NCBI GenBank assembly: GCA_002327985.1
Contig: DCVM01000059.1
Location: 1 to 39,653, forward strand
Length of the DNA: 39,653 bases
Direction: 5' to 3'
Source: Syntrophaceae bacterium UBA2188
Lineage (GTDB): Bacteria; Desulfobacterota; BSN033; UBA1163
In this document: positions 16,108 through 24,354 of the stretch, piece after piece
Layout of the letters: each line of letters starts with the position of its first letter
Position numbering within the stretch: position 1 is the stretch's first letter
Program-made: the position numbers and the translations under genes
The notes under the pieces: model-generated
What the model was told of the DNA's origin: nothing
The model's input: the letters and a program-made list of their open reading frames with translations, nothing else
Database searches by the model: none

Positions 16108-17250
16108 TCAGGCATAAGGGAGGAATTCTTTACCTAAGATTCCTTGGCCGATTTCCATTTTGAGTGTGGCACTGGCAATTTGTACGGCCTTGATATCTCT
16201 TAAATAACGTTCTATGGGAAGCTCTCTGGAATATCCCAGTCCCCCATACACATCCATGGCATCATTCACTGCTTTATAAGCGAATTCACCTCCTATTAAA
16301 TTCGCCATGGCTGCCCAGATAGAGGCTTCCTTAGCATTTTTTTCAATCAGGTGAAGAGCCTGAAAGCAAGTCAACCTGGCTGTTTCAAGCAAGGTGAAAT
16401 CTTCTACCAATTTGAATTGAATCGCTTCGAATTTGCCCAATAGTTTCCCGAAAACCTTACGGTTCTTGGCGTAATCCACTGCTTCTCCAAGCGCTTGCCT
16501 GGCCGTTCCCAGTGCGATCAGGCCGGTCAGAGCCCTTTGCTCCTGCACAGTGGGTTTCAGCATGGATAGCGCATTGTTCTTTTCCCCGATGAGATGATCC
16601 GCCGGGACTTGAACATCATTCAAAGCGATGTTTCCCCATTTCGTTGCTCTCCACCCAAATCCCTGAAGCCGTTGGATATCTATTCCTGACCGATTCGCTT
16701 CGATGAAGATACAGCTGATCCCCTCCGTGCTTTTCCCATTTGTTTTCACAAGCAACACAAATCCATTTGCAATTTCAGCGAAAGTGATCATCGACTTCTC
16801 GCCGTTCACGACATAGTGATTCTTCACGCGTTTGGCAATCGTCTGGATGGCTCTCACGTCCGAACCCGCCTCTGACTCCATGGCCGCAAAGGCGAGAATA
16901 CATCTTCCCTTGGCAATATCCGGTAGGTAGTTCTGCTTCATCTTTTCCGAACCATGCAGCAGTATCCTTCCAGTAATATTAGACCCGCATAGGATGATGG
17001 CGCAGTTGTGGTCATATCGGGCCACCTCTTCCAGCGCGATTCCAGTGGTGGTCAGGTCAGCTCCTACCCCGCCATAACCTGTTGGTAGCCGCAATCCCGT
17101 AAGACCCATTTTAGCCATCTCTTTGACAAGCCCCCAGGGAAACTCCTCATGGGTATCCCAATAAGAAGCCTTTGGAGCCAACTCATTTTTGGCAAAGTCG
17201 CGGACGCTTTTTTGAATGGCTTTCTGTTCTTCGTTCAGCTCAAACATCAC
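16108..17250 (-). CDS. Acyl-CoA dehydrogenase
   Basis: A 380-residue FAD enzyme that makes the alpha-beta double bond in an acyl-CoA and passes electrons to an electron-transfer flavoprotein. The N-terminal helical domain (EEQKAIQKSVRDFAKNELAP), the middle FAD/substrate block (FAAMESEAGSDVRAI, then VNGEKSMITFAEIANG) and the C-terminal domain (GGLGYSRELPIERYLRD) are in order. The catalytic base position of the short/medium-chain type is filled by E343. It is the first gene of a minus-strand operon with paaK, so it probably acts on the CoA ester made by that ligase. No etf genes are in the window. Confidence 0.93.
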   Translation of the reverse strand: MMFELNEEQKAIQKSVRDFAKNELAPKASYWDTHEEFPWGLVKEMAKMGLTGLRLPTGYGGVGADLTTTGIALEEVARYDHNCAIILCGSNITGRILLHGSEKMKQNYLPDIAKGRCILAFAAMESEAGSDVRAIQTIAKRVKNHYVVNGEKSMITFAEIANGFVLLVKTNGKSTEGISCIFIEANRSGIDIQRLQGFGWRATKWGNIALNDVQVPADHLIGEKNNALSMLKPTVQEQRALTGLIALGTARQALGEAVDYAKNRKVFGKLLGKFEAIQFKLVEDFTLLETARLTCFQALHLIEKNAKEASIWAAMANLIGGEFAYKAVNDAMDVYGGLGYSRELPIERYLRDIKAVQIASATLKMEIGQGILGKEFLPYA

Positions 17251-17342
17251 AACCCCTTACCCATTCGCTCCACCGTCAAAAGATATTATCAAATTGGATT
17301 AAATTTTATGAATCCCCTATCGTTTTGTCAACAACAATTCCT

Positions 17343-17496
17343 GAGATTTCTGAATAAATCCAAAAATCTCTGATTCCATCGATTAAGAACCGATTACACA
17401 GATGCGAGAATAATTGATAAACAGAGGAATCTCTGTAATCATGTTTTGTAATCTGTGTAATTAGGAGAGCGCATTTCAATTTTTCAGAACTCTCCT
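17343..17496 (-). repeat. Three-hairpin dispersed repeat, copy A (inverted)
   Basis: On the minus strand this reads AGGAGAG...CTCTCCT, then AATTACACAGATT...CTGTGTAATC, then AATCAGAGATTT...AAATCTC. It matches the order of parts in the copies at 29958-30094 and 30377-30527. It sits in the 333-base divergent region between the acyl-CoA dehydrogenase and the first Tm-1-like gene, which otherwise shows no gene. Confidence 0.65.
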
Positions 17497-17583
17497 ACTC
17501 ATTCTGAAAAGATTGGAAAAAAAGAGAATATAGAATATAATGAGGCGACTTCTTGAAAAAACTTTTATGAAGAGGTTTACGGC

Positions 17584-18714
17584 ATGGCTAATTATATTGT
17601 CCTCGGGACATGGAATACAAAACATGAAGAACTCGATTTCCTTTGCGAGGAGATTAGAAGGCGAACTCATCAACCTATTCCATTAGACTTATCTACAAAA
17701 AAAACGACCCGCCATAGGAATATGGCAGTCCATCACTCCATTTTGATAGCGAAGGCCAGATTAAAAGAAATAGCAAAAAAGATGCACCTCTCAGGCGCCA
17801 TTTCACTGGGTGGGGGGACAAATCTTTTCATGGCGACAAAATTGATGGAAGATATCCCCTTATTTATTCCAAAGATCATCGTTTCAACAATGATTGTCAA
17901 TAGCATCCATAATTTCCAACCCTATAAGGACATCCTCTATCTTCAATCTCCATGTGATTTTGGCATGTTAAACCCGTTGACAAAATCCATTCTAACTAAT
18001 TGTGTCACTATTTTAACCTCAATCAAGGAGGGTCTCCCTAGGCCCGACAAACCCTCCATAGCCATCACCGGTTTTGGCATCACCGATGGATGCTTTAAAG
18101 CGGCAAAGAATTTCTGGTCCAAAAAAAATTTTCATCTCGTTCCGTTCCATGCTATCGGAGAGAATACAATGGCTATGGCAGAACTCATCCGCATGGGTTT
18201 TTTTAAAGGAATTATGGACCTCACCTTACACGATGTGATGGATCATATTGCGGGAGGGGCTTATGGGAAGATAGATAAAAATAGGCTTCATGCCTATCTC
18301 TCAATGGACCTCCCCGCCGTCATTGCCCCTGGAGGCTTAGACACTATCGCATTTCCCGATGGTCACTCATCCCTTCCCTACTTTAGAAAAAGGAAAAGAT
18401 ATCACCACGATTTTAGGTGGGGGATCAAAGCTAAAAAAGAGGAAGTGGTCAAGGCAGCCAAGTGGATAGGAAATATTTTTAAAGAGACCCATCCTAAAAA
18501 TTTAATTATTTTGATACCTCTTCGGGGTTGGTCTTATCCTGGAGAAAAGGGAAGGGAATTTCATGACCCGGAGCTGGCGGGTCTTTTTGTGAAGTGGATA
18601 AAAAAATATTATAAAGAGGACTCTGTGATCAAGGTTGACTTATCCATCAATGACCCTGAGTTTGGGAGGGTAGCCAGTGATCATTTAGAAAATCTGATGC
18701 AGGCTCGGGGGTAG
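17584..18714 (+). CDS. Tm-1-like ATP-binding (UPF0261) family protein, copy 1
   Basis: A 376-residue protein of the UPF0261/Tm-1 type, named after the tomato Tm-1 resistance protein. The N-terminal domain starts IVLGTWNTKHEELDFL, in place of the STLDTKGAEATFL of the second copy at 33303. The nucleotide-binding loop SLGGGTNLFMATKLM corresponds to SFGGASNTAIATAIM there. The C-terminal domain has FHAIGENTMAM, a variant of FHAQGTGDRAM. The N-terminal region is shorter than in the other copy and lacks its DTNTGGEP motif. It stands alone on the plus strand and converges with the HD gene. Bacterial members have no firm enzymatic role that I know of. Confidence 0.85.
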   Translation: MANYIVLGTWNTKHEELDFLCEEIRRRTHQPIPLDLSTKKTTRHRNMAVHHSILIAKARLKEIAKKMHLSGAISLGGGTNLFMATKLMEDIPLFIPKIIVSTMIVNSIHNFQPYKDILYLQSPCDFGMLNPLTKSILTNCVTILTSIKEGLPRPDKPSIAITGFGITDGCFKAAKNFWSKKNFHLVPFHAIGENTMAMAELIRMGFFKGIMDLTLHDVMDHIAGGAYGKIDKNRLHAYLSMDLPAVIAPGGLDTIAFPDGHSSLPYFRKRKRYHHDFRWGIKAKKEEVVKAAKWIGNIFKETHPKNLIILIPLRGWSYPGEKGREFHDPELAGLFVKWIKKYYKEDSVIKVDLSINDPEFGRVASDHLENLMQARG

Positions 18715-18721
18715 AGTATTT

Positions 18722-19297
18722 TTAGTCTTTTTTACATCTTCTTGATAAAATTTCTTTTTTAGCTAATTCTCTTGCTGTTGGTGTTAGAAACCATTCGTTT
18801 ATTATCTTTTCTAAGAAGCTAAGATAGATTGAACGCGGTACGTTAAACCGCTCTGTCTCCACCTTCACCCCCCTTCGGGAATATCGCCAAAGTTTATCTG
18901 CATCCTTAACAATTCTATCGCTTGCAGAAATGGGTCTTTTTCTCGTGTCGTGGCCTTGAACAATTCGAGAGATTTCATCGACCTTCTCTGGGGGATAATG
19001 TAATTTTTCCAATACCCCCTTGGCTATCTTTGCCCCCTCCAATTCGTGAACCCTTGCCAATTTGGGATTGGATGGATTGGGGCCAAAAGCGGTCAAGTGA
19101 AGATGTTCGGGAATGGCTTTCCAACCAACATCGTGAAGAATGATAGCAGGAATGACAATCGCTTCATCCCCTTTTTCAGATTTTAAAAGCTTTAAGGCAT
19201 ATTGGAGGGCGATCTTGGTGTGGATGAGGTTTTTTCGTGTACGAAGAAAGGGTTTGGCCTTTTCAAAAATCTTTTGATAAATCGGCTTTATCGCCAT
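18722..19297 (-). CDS. HD-domain metal-dependent phosphohydrolase
   Basis: A 191-residue protein with the HD-superfamily signature: H26, then H55-D56 (ILHDVGW), H84 (HELEG), H116-D117 (GHDT) and D134 (DADKLW). These typically bind one or two metal ions and cleave phosphoester bonds, often in nucleotides. I start it at the ATG at 19297. A TTG at 19321 would add eight residues; neither has a strong ribosome-binding site. It is the last gene of the minus-strand run with the two barrel proteins (about 40 bases from the tandem-barrel gene). It could be a generic regulator or a nucleotidase; the substrate is not evident. Confidence 0.85.
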   Translation of the reverse strand: MAIKPIYQKIFEKAKPFLRTRKNLIHTKIALQYALKLLKSEKGDEAIVIPAIILHDVGWKAIPEHLHLTAFGPNPSNPKLARVHELEGAKIAKGVLEKLHYPPEKVDEISRIVQGHDTRKRPISASDRIVKDADKLWRYSRRGVKVETERFNVPRSIYLSFLEKIINEWFLTPTARELAKKEILSRRCKKD

Positions 19298-19336
19298 GAT
19301 GTCCAAATTATATTTCTTCAATCCGCAATCCGCAAT

Positions 19337-19996
19337 TCAGAATCCCTTCAACATTTTTCCCAGAAAATAAGGAAGTTCAATACGGCCAGTGGGAGCAAGG
19401 ATGCGACTGCTATAGTCCATCACATATTTGGATGTCAATATTTTTGTGATTCGTTTGTATTCATCACTTTCAAGGGCCTTGGCAATATCAACAATACTTC
19501 TCGCGGTTCCTTCTGCAACGATATAAGGACCAGGTCCTACCACGACCTGCCATCCCCCTGTCATTTTTATACCCAGTTTTTCCATGGTTGGAAGGTGATC
19601 TTTTGCGATAAACTCCGTGTATTCCTTCTCTTTCCCAGGGATGATATTAAAGTATTGGTTCAATTTCCATACCCTTAATTGAATCGTGTATGTATCTGTT
19701 TTCACCCTTCCTGTGGGCTTAAGAATTCGGCTGCAATAGTTGATGACATAACCTTGGACCTGGGCTGTTACTTTCTCATACTCTTCTGTTTCCATGGCCT
19801 TTTGGAGTTTTTGTAATGAATCCACTGTTCCCACTGAGATGACTCCAGGACCTTCCCCCACGACCACATAAAATCCTCCCACTGGATTGATACCGATCTT
19901 TTTCATGGTAGGGATATAATGACTGATGGCAAATTTTGTGTATTCTTCTTCTTTTCCAGGGACAATGTCCCAGTGTTGATTAAATAAAAAGATCAT
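19337..19996 (-). CDS. Tandem dimeric alpha/beta-barrel protein
   Basis: A 219-residue protein made of two homologous halves, residues 6-97 and 113-205. Each has the order NQ..(W/F)..PGKE.EYT.F, then PTM.K.GI, GG..VVVG.GP and SRIL.PTGR. By eye about two-fifths to half of the aligned positions are identical. Small units of this layout belong to the dimeric alpha/beta-barrel (ferredoxin-like) group, in which two units pair; a tandem copy would give a barrel within one chain. Members include oxygenases and decarboxylases, but no catalytic motif is evident. A single-unit relative lies just upstream (20014-20334). No signal peptide. Confidence 0.8.
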   Translation of the reverse strand: MIFLFNQHWDIVPGKEEEYTKFAISHYIPTMKKIGINPVGGFYVVVGEGPGVISVGTVDSLQKLQKAMETEEYEKVTAQVQGYVINYCSRILKPTGRVKTDTYTIQLRVWKLNQYFNIIPGKEKEYTEFIAKDHLPTMEKLGIKMTGGWQVVVGPGPYIVAEGTARSIVDIAKALESDEYKRITKILTSKYVMDYSSRILAPTGRIELPYFLGKMLKGF

Positions 19997-20013
19997 CTTT
20001 TCCCCCCACTGGG

Positions 20014-20334
20014 TTAAAATATACGAAGAATGATAGGATCTGAGCTGGCGGTCACCTCATAAGATTTAAGCAAAGGTTCCTCGGCATACATGTCCTTGAA
20101 TTTCGCAACCAGTCTTTCGTAATCTCCGATCTTCTCATACGCCTCGACATCTGCCTTGGTATCCCATGCAGTGACAGAAATTCCTTCGTCTTTATTGTCT
20201 AAAGACTCAAGGAGATGGACGAAACGAATTCCCTTATGGTTTTTGTGAGCTGAAACAACCTCCTTATTGTAGAGGTCGCGCAGCTCTTGCATTCTTCCCT
20301 GTCTCAATTTGAAAAAGGTCATTCTGACATACAT
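20014..20334 (-). CDS. Antibiotic-biosynthesis-monooxygenase-like small barrel protein
   Basis: A 106-residue single-domain protein. The start MYVRMTFFKLRQGRMQEL, the middle HKGIRFVHLLES and the GISVTAWDTKADVEAYE segment follow the ABM/dimeric alpha/beta-barrel pattern. Such proteins usually dimerise. Some are cofactor-free oxygenases, some bind haem, many are unknown. It lies 17 bases upstream of the tandem-barrel gene on the same strand, so they are probably co-transcribed. A role in the nearby catabolic set is possible. Confidence 0.8.
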   Translation of the reverse strand: MYVRMTFFKLRQGRMQELRDLYNKEVVSAHKNHKGIRFVHLLESLDNKDEGISVTAWDTKADVEAYEKIGDYERLVAKFKDMYAEEPLLKSYEVTASSDPIILRIF

Positions 20335-20500
20335 TGGTCACCTCCAGATCATTGAACAAGAAGGTTTTGTGTTTGAAGGTTACGGTTAGGATGCCCGTTT
20401 CGTTTTTAGGCCACGTGATTTGTTTCTTTAAGACGTCGCCCTTTCACCCTTAACGGAACGGGTTTCTTTGCCTGGACACGAGAGTCTTGTCTATGAGCCA

Positions 20501-21556
20501 TTACCTCCTAAACAGGGAGGACATCATATCGATAATGATATCCGTATCGCTCTGTTTTGGTTTCCCCGCACTCGTCACAGGTCGGGTCTGGACAAGAAAA
20601 ACATTCTCAGGGAAGGGGAGATCGACATCGATGGCCCACTCCAAATCCTGGGCCGATTCGTAATGGGCTTCTGAAATTTTGCCCAATCGAACAATTTCAA
20701 CCAACTCTTCATCATTTAAACAGAGTTGATTCTGCTTTTCAGGAGAGGGCGGCGCGAAGACTACCTTGTTTCCCTCCAACTGATAGCAGACTAATTTCGA
20801 AGAAACGGTCTTTTCCAAAATCTCGGAGGATTGCTTGTCCACGAGGAAGTGATCCGGGGAAACCTCCCCCTTAACGACACTTTCGCCTAATCCCCAATTG
20901 CCTTCTACAACAATCTTATTCTCATCTCCGATGACCGGATCAATAGTAAACATCACTCCAGCACATTTGGCATTGACCATCTTTTGCACTCCAACACTGA
21001 TGGTGACTTTGTCATGAGGCCACCCGATCTGATTTCGATAAGCGATGGCGCGATCTGTATAAAGACTTGCCCAGCATTTCAATATGTGTTGGACCACTTC
21101 CTCTTCACCTCTGACCCAGAGATAAGATTCGTGCTGTCCGGCAAAACTGGCTGTTTTTAGGTCTTCGGAGGTGGCACTGGACCGGACCGCCACAGGCAGA
21201 TCTGGGATACCGCAGAGGTCGCCTAATGTTTGATAAGCTTCTTTGATCTCTTTTGAAATTTTTCCAGGAATCGGGGTGGATTCGATAAGATCTCGAATCT
21301 GACGTCCCGCTCCCTCAAGGGCATGGATATCCTCAGGAGGAATTTGAGAGAGGGTTCTCACAATCTTGTTTCGAACCCCCCCTCTGTCAAGAAAAGTATC
21401 GAAGGCGTTTGTGGTGACAGCAAATCCAGGAGGAACTCGAAGGCCGAGTTGAAACATCTCCCCGAGATTGGCATTTTTACCACCCACCTGAGGAAAGTCT
21501 TTGCTCGAACAATTTTTGAACCAGATGATATTCTGTTTCGTTTTTTTTGGAGGCAT
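20501..21556 (-). CDS. PEP-synthase-like ATP-grasp subunit (split phosphotransferase)
   Basis: A 351-residue protein equal to the N-terminal ATP-binding domain of PEP synthase. Motifs in order: QVGGKNANLGEMF (24-36), VRSSATSEDL with the FAGQHESYLW loop (about 122-147), GVMFTIDPV (about 200), EGNWGLGESVVKGEVSPD and LVQTRPVTSA near the end. It stops there, with no phosphohistidine or PEP-binding domain. It follows the large subunit with a single base between stop and start, so the two are made together. The pair matches the ATP-binding subunit plus His subunit of phenylphosphate synthase (ATP plus phenol to phenylphosphate, AMP and phosphate). A comparable split of rifampicin-phosphotransferase-like enzymes is another possibility. 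Confidence 0.88.
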   Translation of the reverse strand: MPPKKTKQNIIWFKNCSSKDFPQVGGKNANLGEMFQLGLRVPPGFAVTTNAFDTFLDRGGVRNKIVRTLSQIPPEDIHALEGAGRQIRDLIESTPIPGKISKEIKEAYQTLGDLCGIPDLPVAVRSSATSEDLKTASFAGQHESYLWVRGEEEVVQHILKCWASLYTDRAIAYRNQIGWPHDKVTISVGVQKMVNAKCAGVMFTIDPVIGDENKIVVEGNWGLGESVVKGEVSPDHFLVDKQSSEILEKTVSSKLVCYQLEGNKVVFAPPSPEKQNQLCLNDEELVEIVRLGKISEAHYESAQDLEWAIDVDLPFPENVFLVQTRPVTSAGKPKQSDTDIIIDMMSSLFRR

Positions 21557-21557
21557 A

Positions 21558-23243
21558 TTATTTATCCAGGATGAAAACGGCCCCCAAGTTTCCGTCTACT
21601 CGAATTCTCTGACCGGACTTGATCACCTGGGTGCCGGTGAAGACATTCATCACCACAGGGATACCATACTCCCTTCCAACGATAGCGGCATGGGAGAGGC
21701 TCGCCCCCCTATCCACCACCACTCCGTTGATCATGCTAAAAACAGGTGTCCAGGCCGGAGAAGTGCTCATTGCCACAAGGATGTCTCCTTTCTGGATGGT
21801 CGGTAAGTCTTCATCCCTGAGGACCACTCGAGCGATTCCTTCGGTCACACCTGAAGATCCACATGTTCCCAGAAGGTCTGCCTTGAGTTCAGGTTTTGGT
21901 ATGGGCATGCTTCCCACCACCACTTTGAGGGCGATGGGATCAAGAGATTGGACCAAGCCTCCAATGGCCTGTTCCAGAGTAAACCCCTCTTTAAAGATGG
22001 CAGGGGGATTGCCCTTCTGGTTCCATTCTTCCCATTCTTTCTGACGACGTTGAACGATCGGTTTGAGATTGAGTTTATCAGGATTAATTCCAGCCTTTCT
22101 CACCTCATCAGGCATGAGGAAGAAAATATCTCCAGGTTGATTAATTGCCCCGCATTTGGCAAATCTATTTCCCAATGCCATACAGGATCTTCTCATCAAC
22201 GCGTGGGTGTAGAGATCGAGATAATGATTGTGCTCCTCACTGAAACGGCTGCAATTCTGAGCGACTTTCATGAGCATGGAGAACCAACCCTTCTGTTCGG
22301 GAGCAATCTTCCCCAAGACCTCTTTCTCCGCGTCTTTCCTTTCTTTTTCAATCTTCTTGCGGTCTTGATCTAAGTCGAATTCCCCACCTTTCTTGAGGTA
22401 CATCTTTACCGTTTCGAAACCAGGACTGGGGTCCTCTTGCCAAGTAGGGACATTAATCTCAGCCATTCGTTCCATCCGCCAACCCGCTTCTTTATCCAGG
22501 AATTCATCGAATTCTTTCAGATAGGTTTTTCCTTTATCACTCTCCCCCAATTTGGCCTTCATCTGCTTCGAGGGTGTCTGCATAAGGAGACTATCAAGCC
22601 CCATATCCTTAGCCTTCTTTGAGAACTCCCAGAGTCTACGGTCCACACGAAAACTTTCGTTGTCAAAGCCGGCCACTAACTTGTGGAAAGTGGGATGGGT
22701 ATCGTCGATATTGAGCAACTGTGTACAGAGTTGCTCAAAAAGGACATATGGGGTATAAGTTCCGTACATCATATGCATGTGGATTTCCCACATCCTTCGG
22801 CACGTATCAATGGTTTCTTCGAAGTTCTCAAGAAGTTTGATATTCGAAGCCGTGTTGACATCGAGGGCTTTTAGATTCTCGTATCTCTTTAGTATTTCCT
22901 TAACATAACCTCCCCAAAGGCCATCATAATTCTCCACAAAGGGACGGATTGCTTCTCTGAACCTCTTTTCCCTTTCTGCCTTCTCTTTATCGGAATCGAC
23001 CATGAGAAGGGTGAGATAGCCACCTCCATCTTTAAAGCGCCAGTCCCACCCTTTCACCGTGGGAAGGGAGAGGGTTTCTGCGCCATACTGCATTCCGTGT
23101 CGGCAGAAATTGATCCAGAACCACCCGAACATGGGTGTCCATGGGGGCACAGAGTGTGTGGCATCGAGAAACCAGGCTGGTGATTGCTCTAAATCGTACT
23201 CCTCCATAAAATCAAGTCCGGGTACCACATCGTAAAATTTCAT
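21558..23243 (-). CDS. Phosphohistidine-domain subunit of PEP-synthase-like phosphotransferase
   Basis: A 561-residue protein with a large N-terminal region (about 1-440) of unassigned fold, aromatic-rich at the start (FLDATHSVPPWTPMFGWFW), and a C-terminal swivelling domain. The phosphorylated residue is H518 in GASLSHAAIVGREYGIPVV. The TIM-barrel PEP/pyruvate domain is missing: the chain ends 40 residues after the His motif. The acceptor is therefore not PEP or pyruvate and is presumably bound by the N-terminal region, as in phenylphosphate synthase or rifampicin phosphotransferase. A strong GGAGGTGGGG site supports the ATG. The ATP-grasp partner follows directly. Acceptor identity is unknown. 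Confidence 0.88.
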   Translation of the reverse strand: MKFYDVVPGLDFMEEYDLEQSPAWFLDATHSVPPWTPMFGWFWINFCRHGMQYGAETLSLPTVKGWDWRFKDGGGYLTLLMVDSDKEKAEREKRFREAIRPFVENYDGLWGGYVKEILKRYENLKALDVNTASNIKLLENFEETIDTCRRMWEIHMHMMYGTYTPYVLFEQLCTQLLNIDDTHPTFHKLVAGFDNESFRVDRRLWEFSKKAKDMGLDSLLMQTPSKQMKAKLGESDKGKTYLKEFDEFLDKEAGWRMERMAEINVPTWQEDPSPGFETVKMYLKKGGEFDLDQDRKKIEKERKDAEKEVLGKIAPEQKGWFSMLMKVAQNCSRFSEEHNHYLDLYTHALMRRSCMALGNRFAKCGAINQPGDIFFLMPDEVRKAGINPDKLNLKPIVQRRQKEWEEWNQKGNPPAIFKEGFTLEQAIGGLVQSLDPIALKVVVGSMPIPKPELKADLLGTCGSSGVTEGIARVVLRDEDLPTIQKGDILVAMSTSPAWTPVFSMINGVVVDRGASLSHAAIVGREYGIPVVMNVFTGTQVIKSGQRIRVDGNLGAVFILDK

Positions 23244-23451
23244 ATCCCCACCTCCTTCTGAAATTTTTTGAAGAACCTATGCATAAAGAATCCCCACCCT
23301 TTGGGGGCAAGATAGACACAATGACCTTTAGATCACCCCCTCTCCTTTGATCAAAAGACCTCCTCAATAAATTGGCCTCAATCGAATAAGTAGATATTAG
23401 GTTGTAGGTTTGGTACATCGAACTATACCGACCAAATTCAAATAAATCAAG

Positions 23452-24318
23452 TCATTTTTCAAGCTTTACGAGAAAGCTTCCGATGTCTGCTCCGATTTCC
23501 TTCGCTATCGGTTTGCATTTCACTTTCAGCATGTAGATGGTTGTTTTTCCCTCTGCCTCGCCCTTCAGGGCCTCATAATTTCCTGTCCCTTTCGAGATGA
23601 TGAGGTCACTTTTTTTATAAAAATCCATGAGGGCCGGAGGGATTTCTCTTGGCACAAAGAATCCATTCAGGGTGAAGATGTGATCGACCCACTGATCGAC
23701 GTGGAAGAAGAGAGCGTCTTCCCTCGTCGCATCCTCGAAAAAGGGACCCTGTTTGACGATTAGATTGATCTTCGAACCCATCTCCTTCAGACATTCTATT
23801 AAGAGAGAATCAAAACCGATCTCACCCGCATTGTCTGTGATATAGAGGATATGAGAAGCCTTCTGTACTTTTTGGAAAAGAGGTCCCATCATCGTCGGAA
23901 ATGGTTTTTCCCCCCTCAAGATCCTTTTCACTTCTTGGAAGGCAAAGGCTTCAGATGGAACGTTCATAGGGGCCACATTGCTCGCAGACGCAAGAGAACA
24001 GGCCCTCTCAAATTTTTGCCGGGGTGTCCTCCCTTTTTTAATATAATTTTTTGCAGGGCCCAGTAGTTTCTTAGCGAGTTGATTGTTCTTACGCTTAAGC
24101 TGTTGATAATACTCGGAGGATTGGGAAATGTAATCCGGGATAGCGTCGGTGAGCCTGTTGCTTAATGACCCCACATTGATTTCTGAGTTAAATTCTCTTG
24201 AGAGGATTTCTAGGAGGGTTTTTGTTAATGGCAAGCGTCCCTCTTCGTTGGTCAGAACTCCTGACCTCCCACATACCCAACTCAAAAGACATGAGGCACA
24301 CTCTGATTTTGGCTTCAA
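23452..24318 (-). CDS. DUF89 / ARMT1-like damage-control phosphatase
   Basis: A 288-residue protein of the prokaryotic DUF89 type. Signatures: an N-terminal cysteine set (C7, C10, C16), the metal-site motif DNAGEIGFD (162-170) and SKGTGNYE (242-249). Characterised relatives are metal-dependent phosphatases of sugar phosphates and damaged phospho-metabolites. The start is a TTG at 24318 with AAGGAAG 5 bases upstream. It lies 36 bases after the Mo-hydroxylase gene and 208 bases before the split phosphotransferase large subunit. A phosphatase in the same run as a dedicated kinase is worth noting: it may clean up or hydrolyse a phosphorylated intermediate. That link is inference. Confidence 0.85.
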   Translation of the reverse strand: MKPKSECASCLLSWVCGRSGVLTNEEGRLPLTKTLLEILSREFNSEINVGSLSNRLTDAIPDYISQSSEYYQQLKRKNNQLAKKLLGPAKNYIKKGRTPRQKFERACSLASASNVAPMNVPSEAFAFQEVKRILRGEKPFPTMMGPLFQKVQKASHILYITDNAGEIGFDSLLIECLKEMGSKINLIVKQGPFFEDATREDALFFHVDQWVDHIFTLNGFFVPREIPPALMDFYKKSDLIISKGTGNYEALKGEAEGKTTIYMLKVKCKPIAKEIGADIGSFLVKLEK

Positions 24319-24354
24319 GAATTCTTCCTTAAGGGATAACCCTCTTCGGAGGGG

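Noticed and set aside
20501..23243. Calling the pair a canonical PEP synthase
   Set aside because: The PEP/pyruvate TIM-barrel domain is missing and the large subunit has an unrelated N-terminal region.
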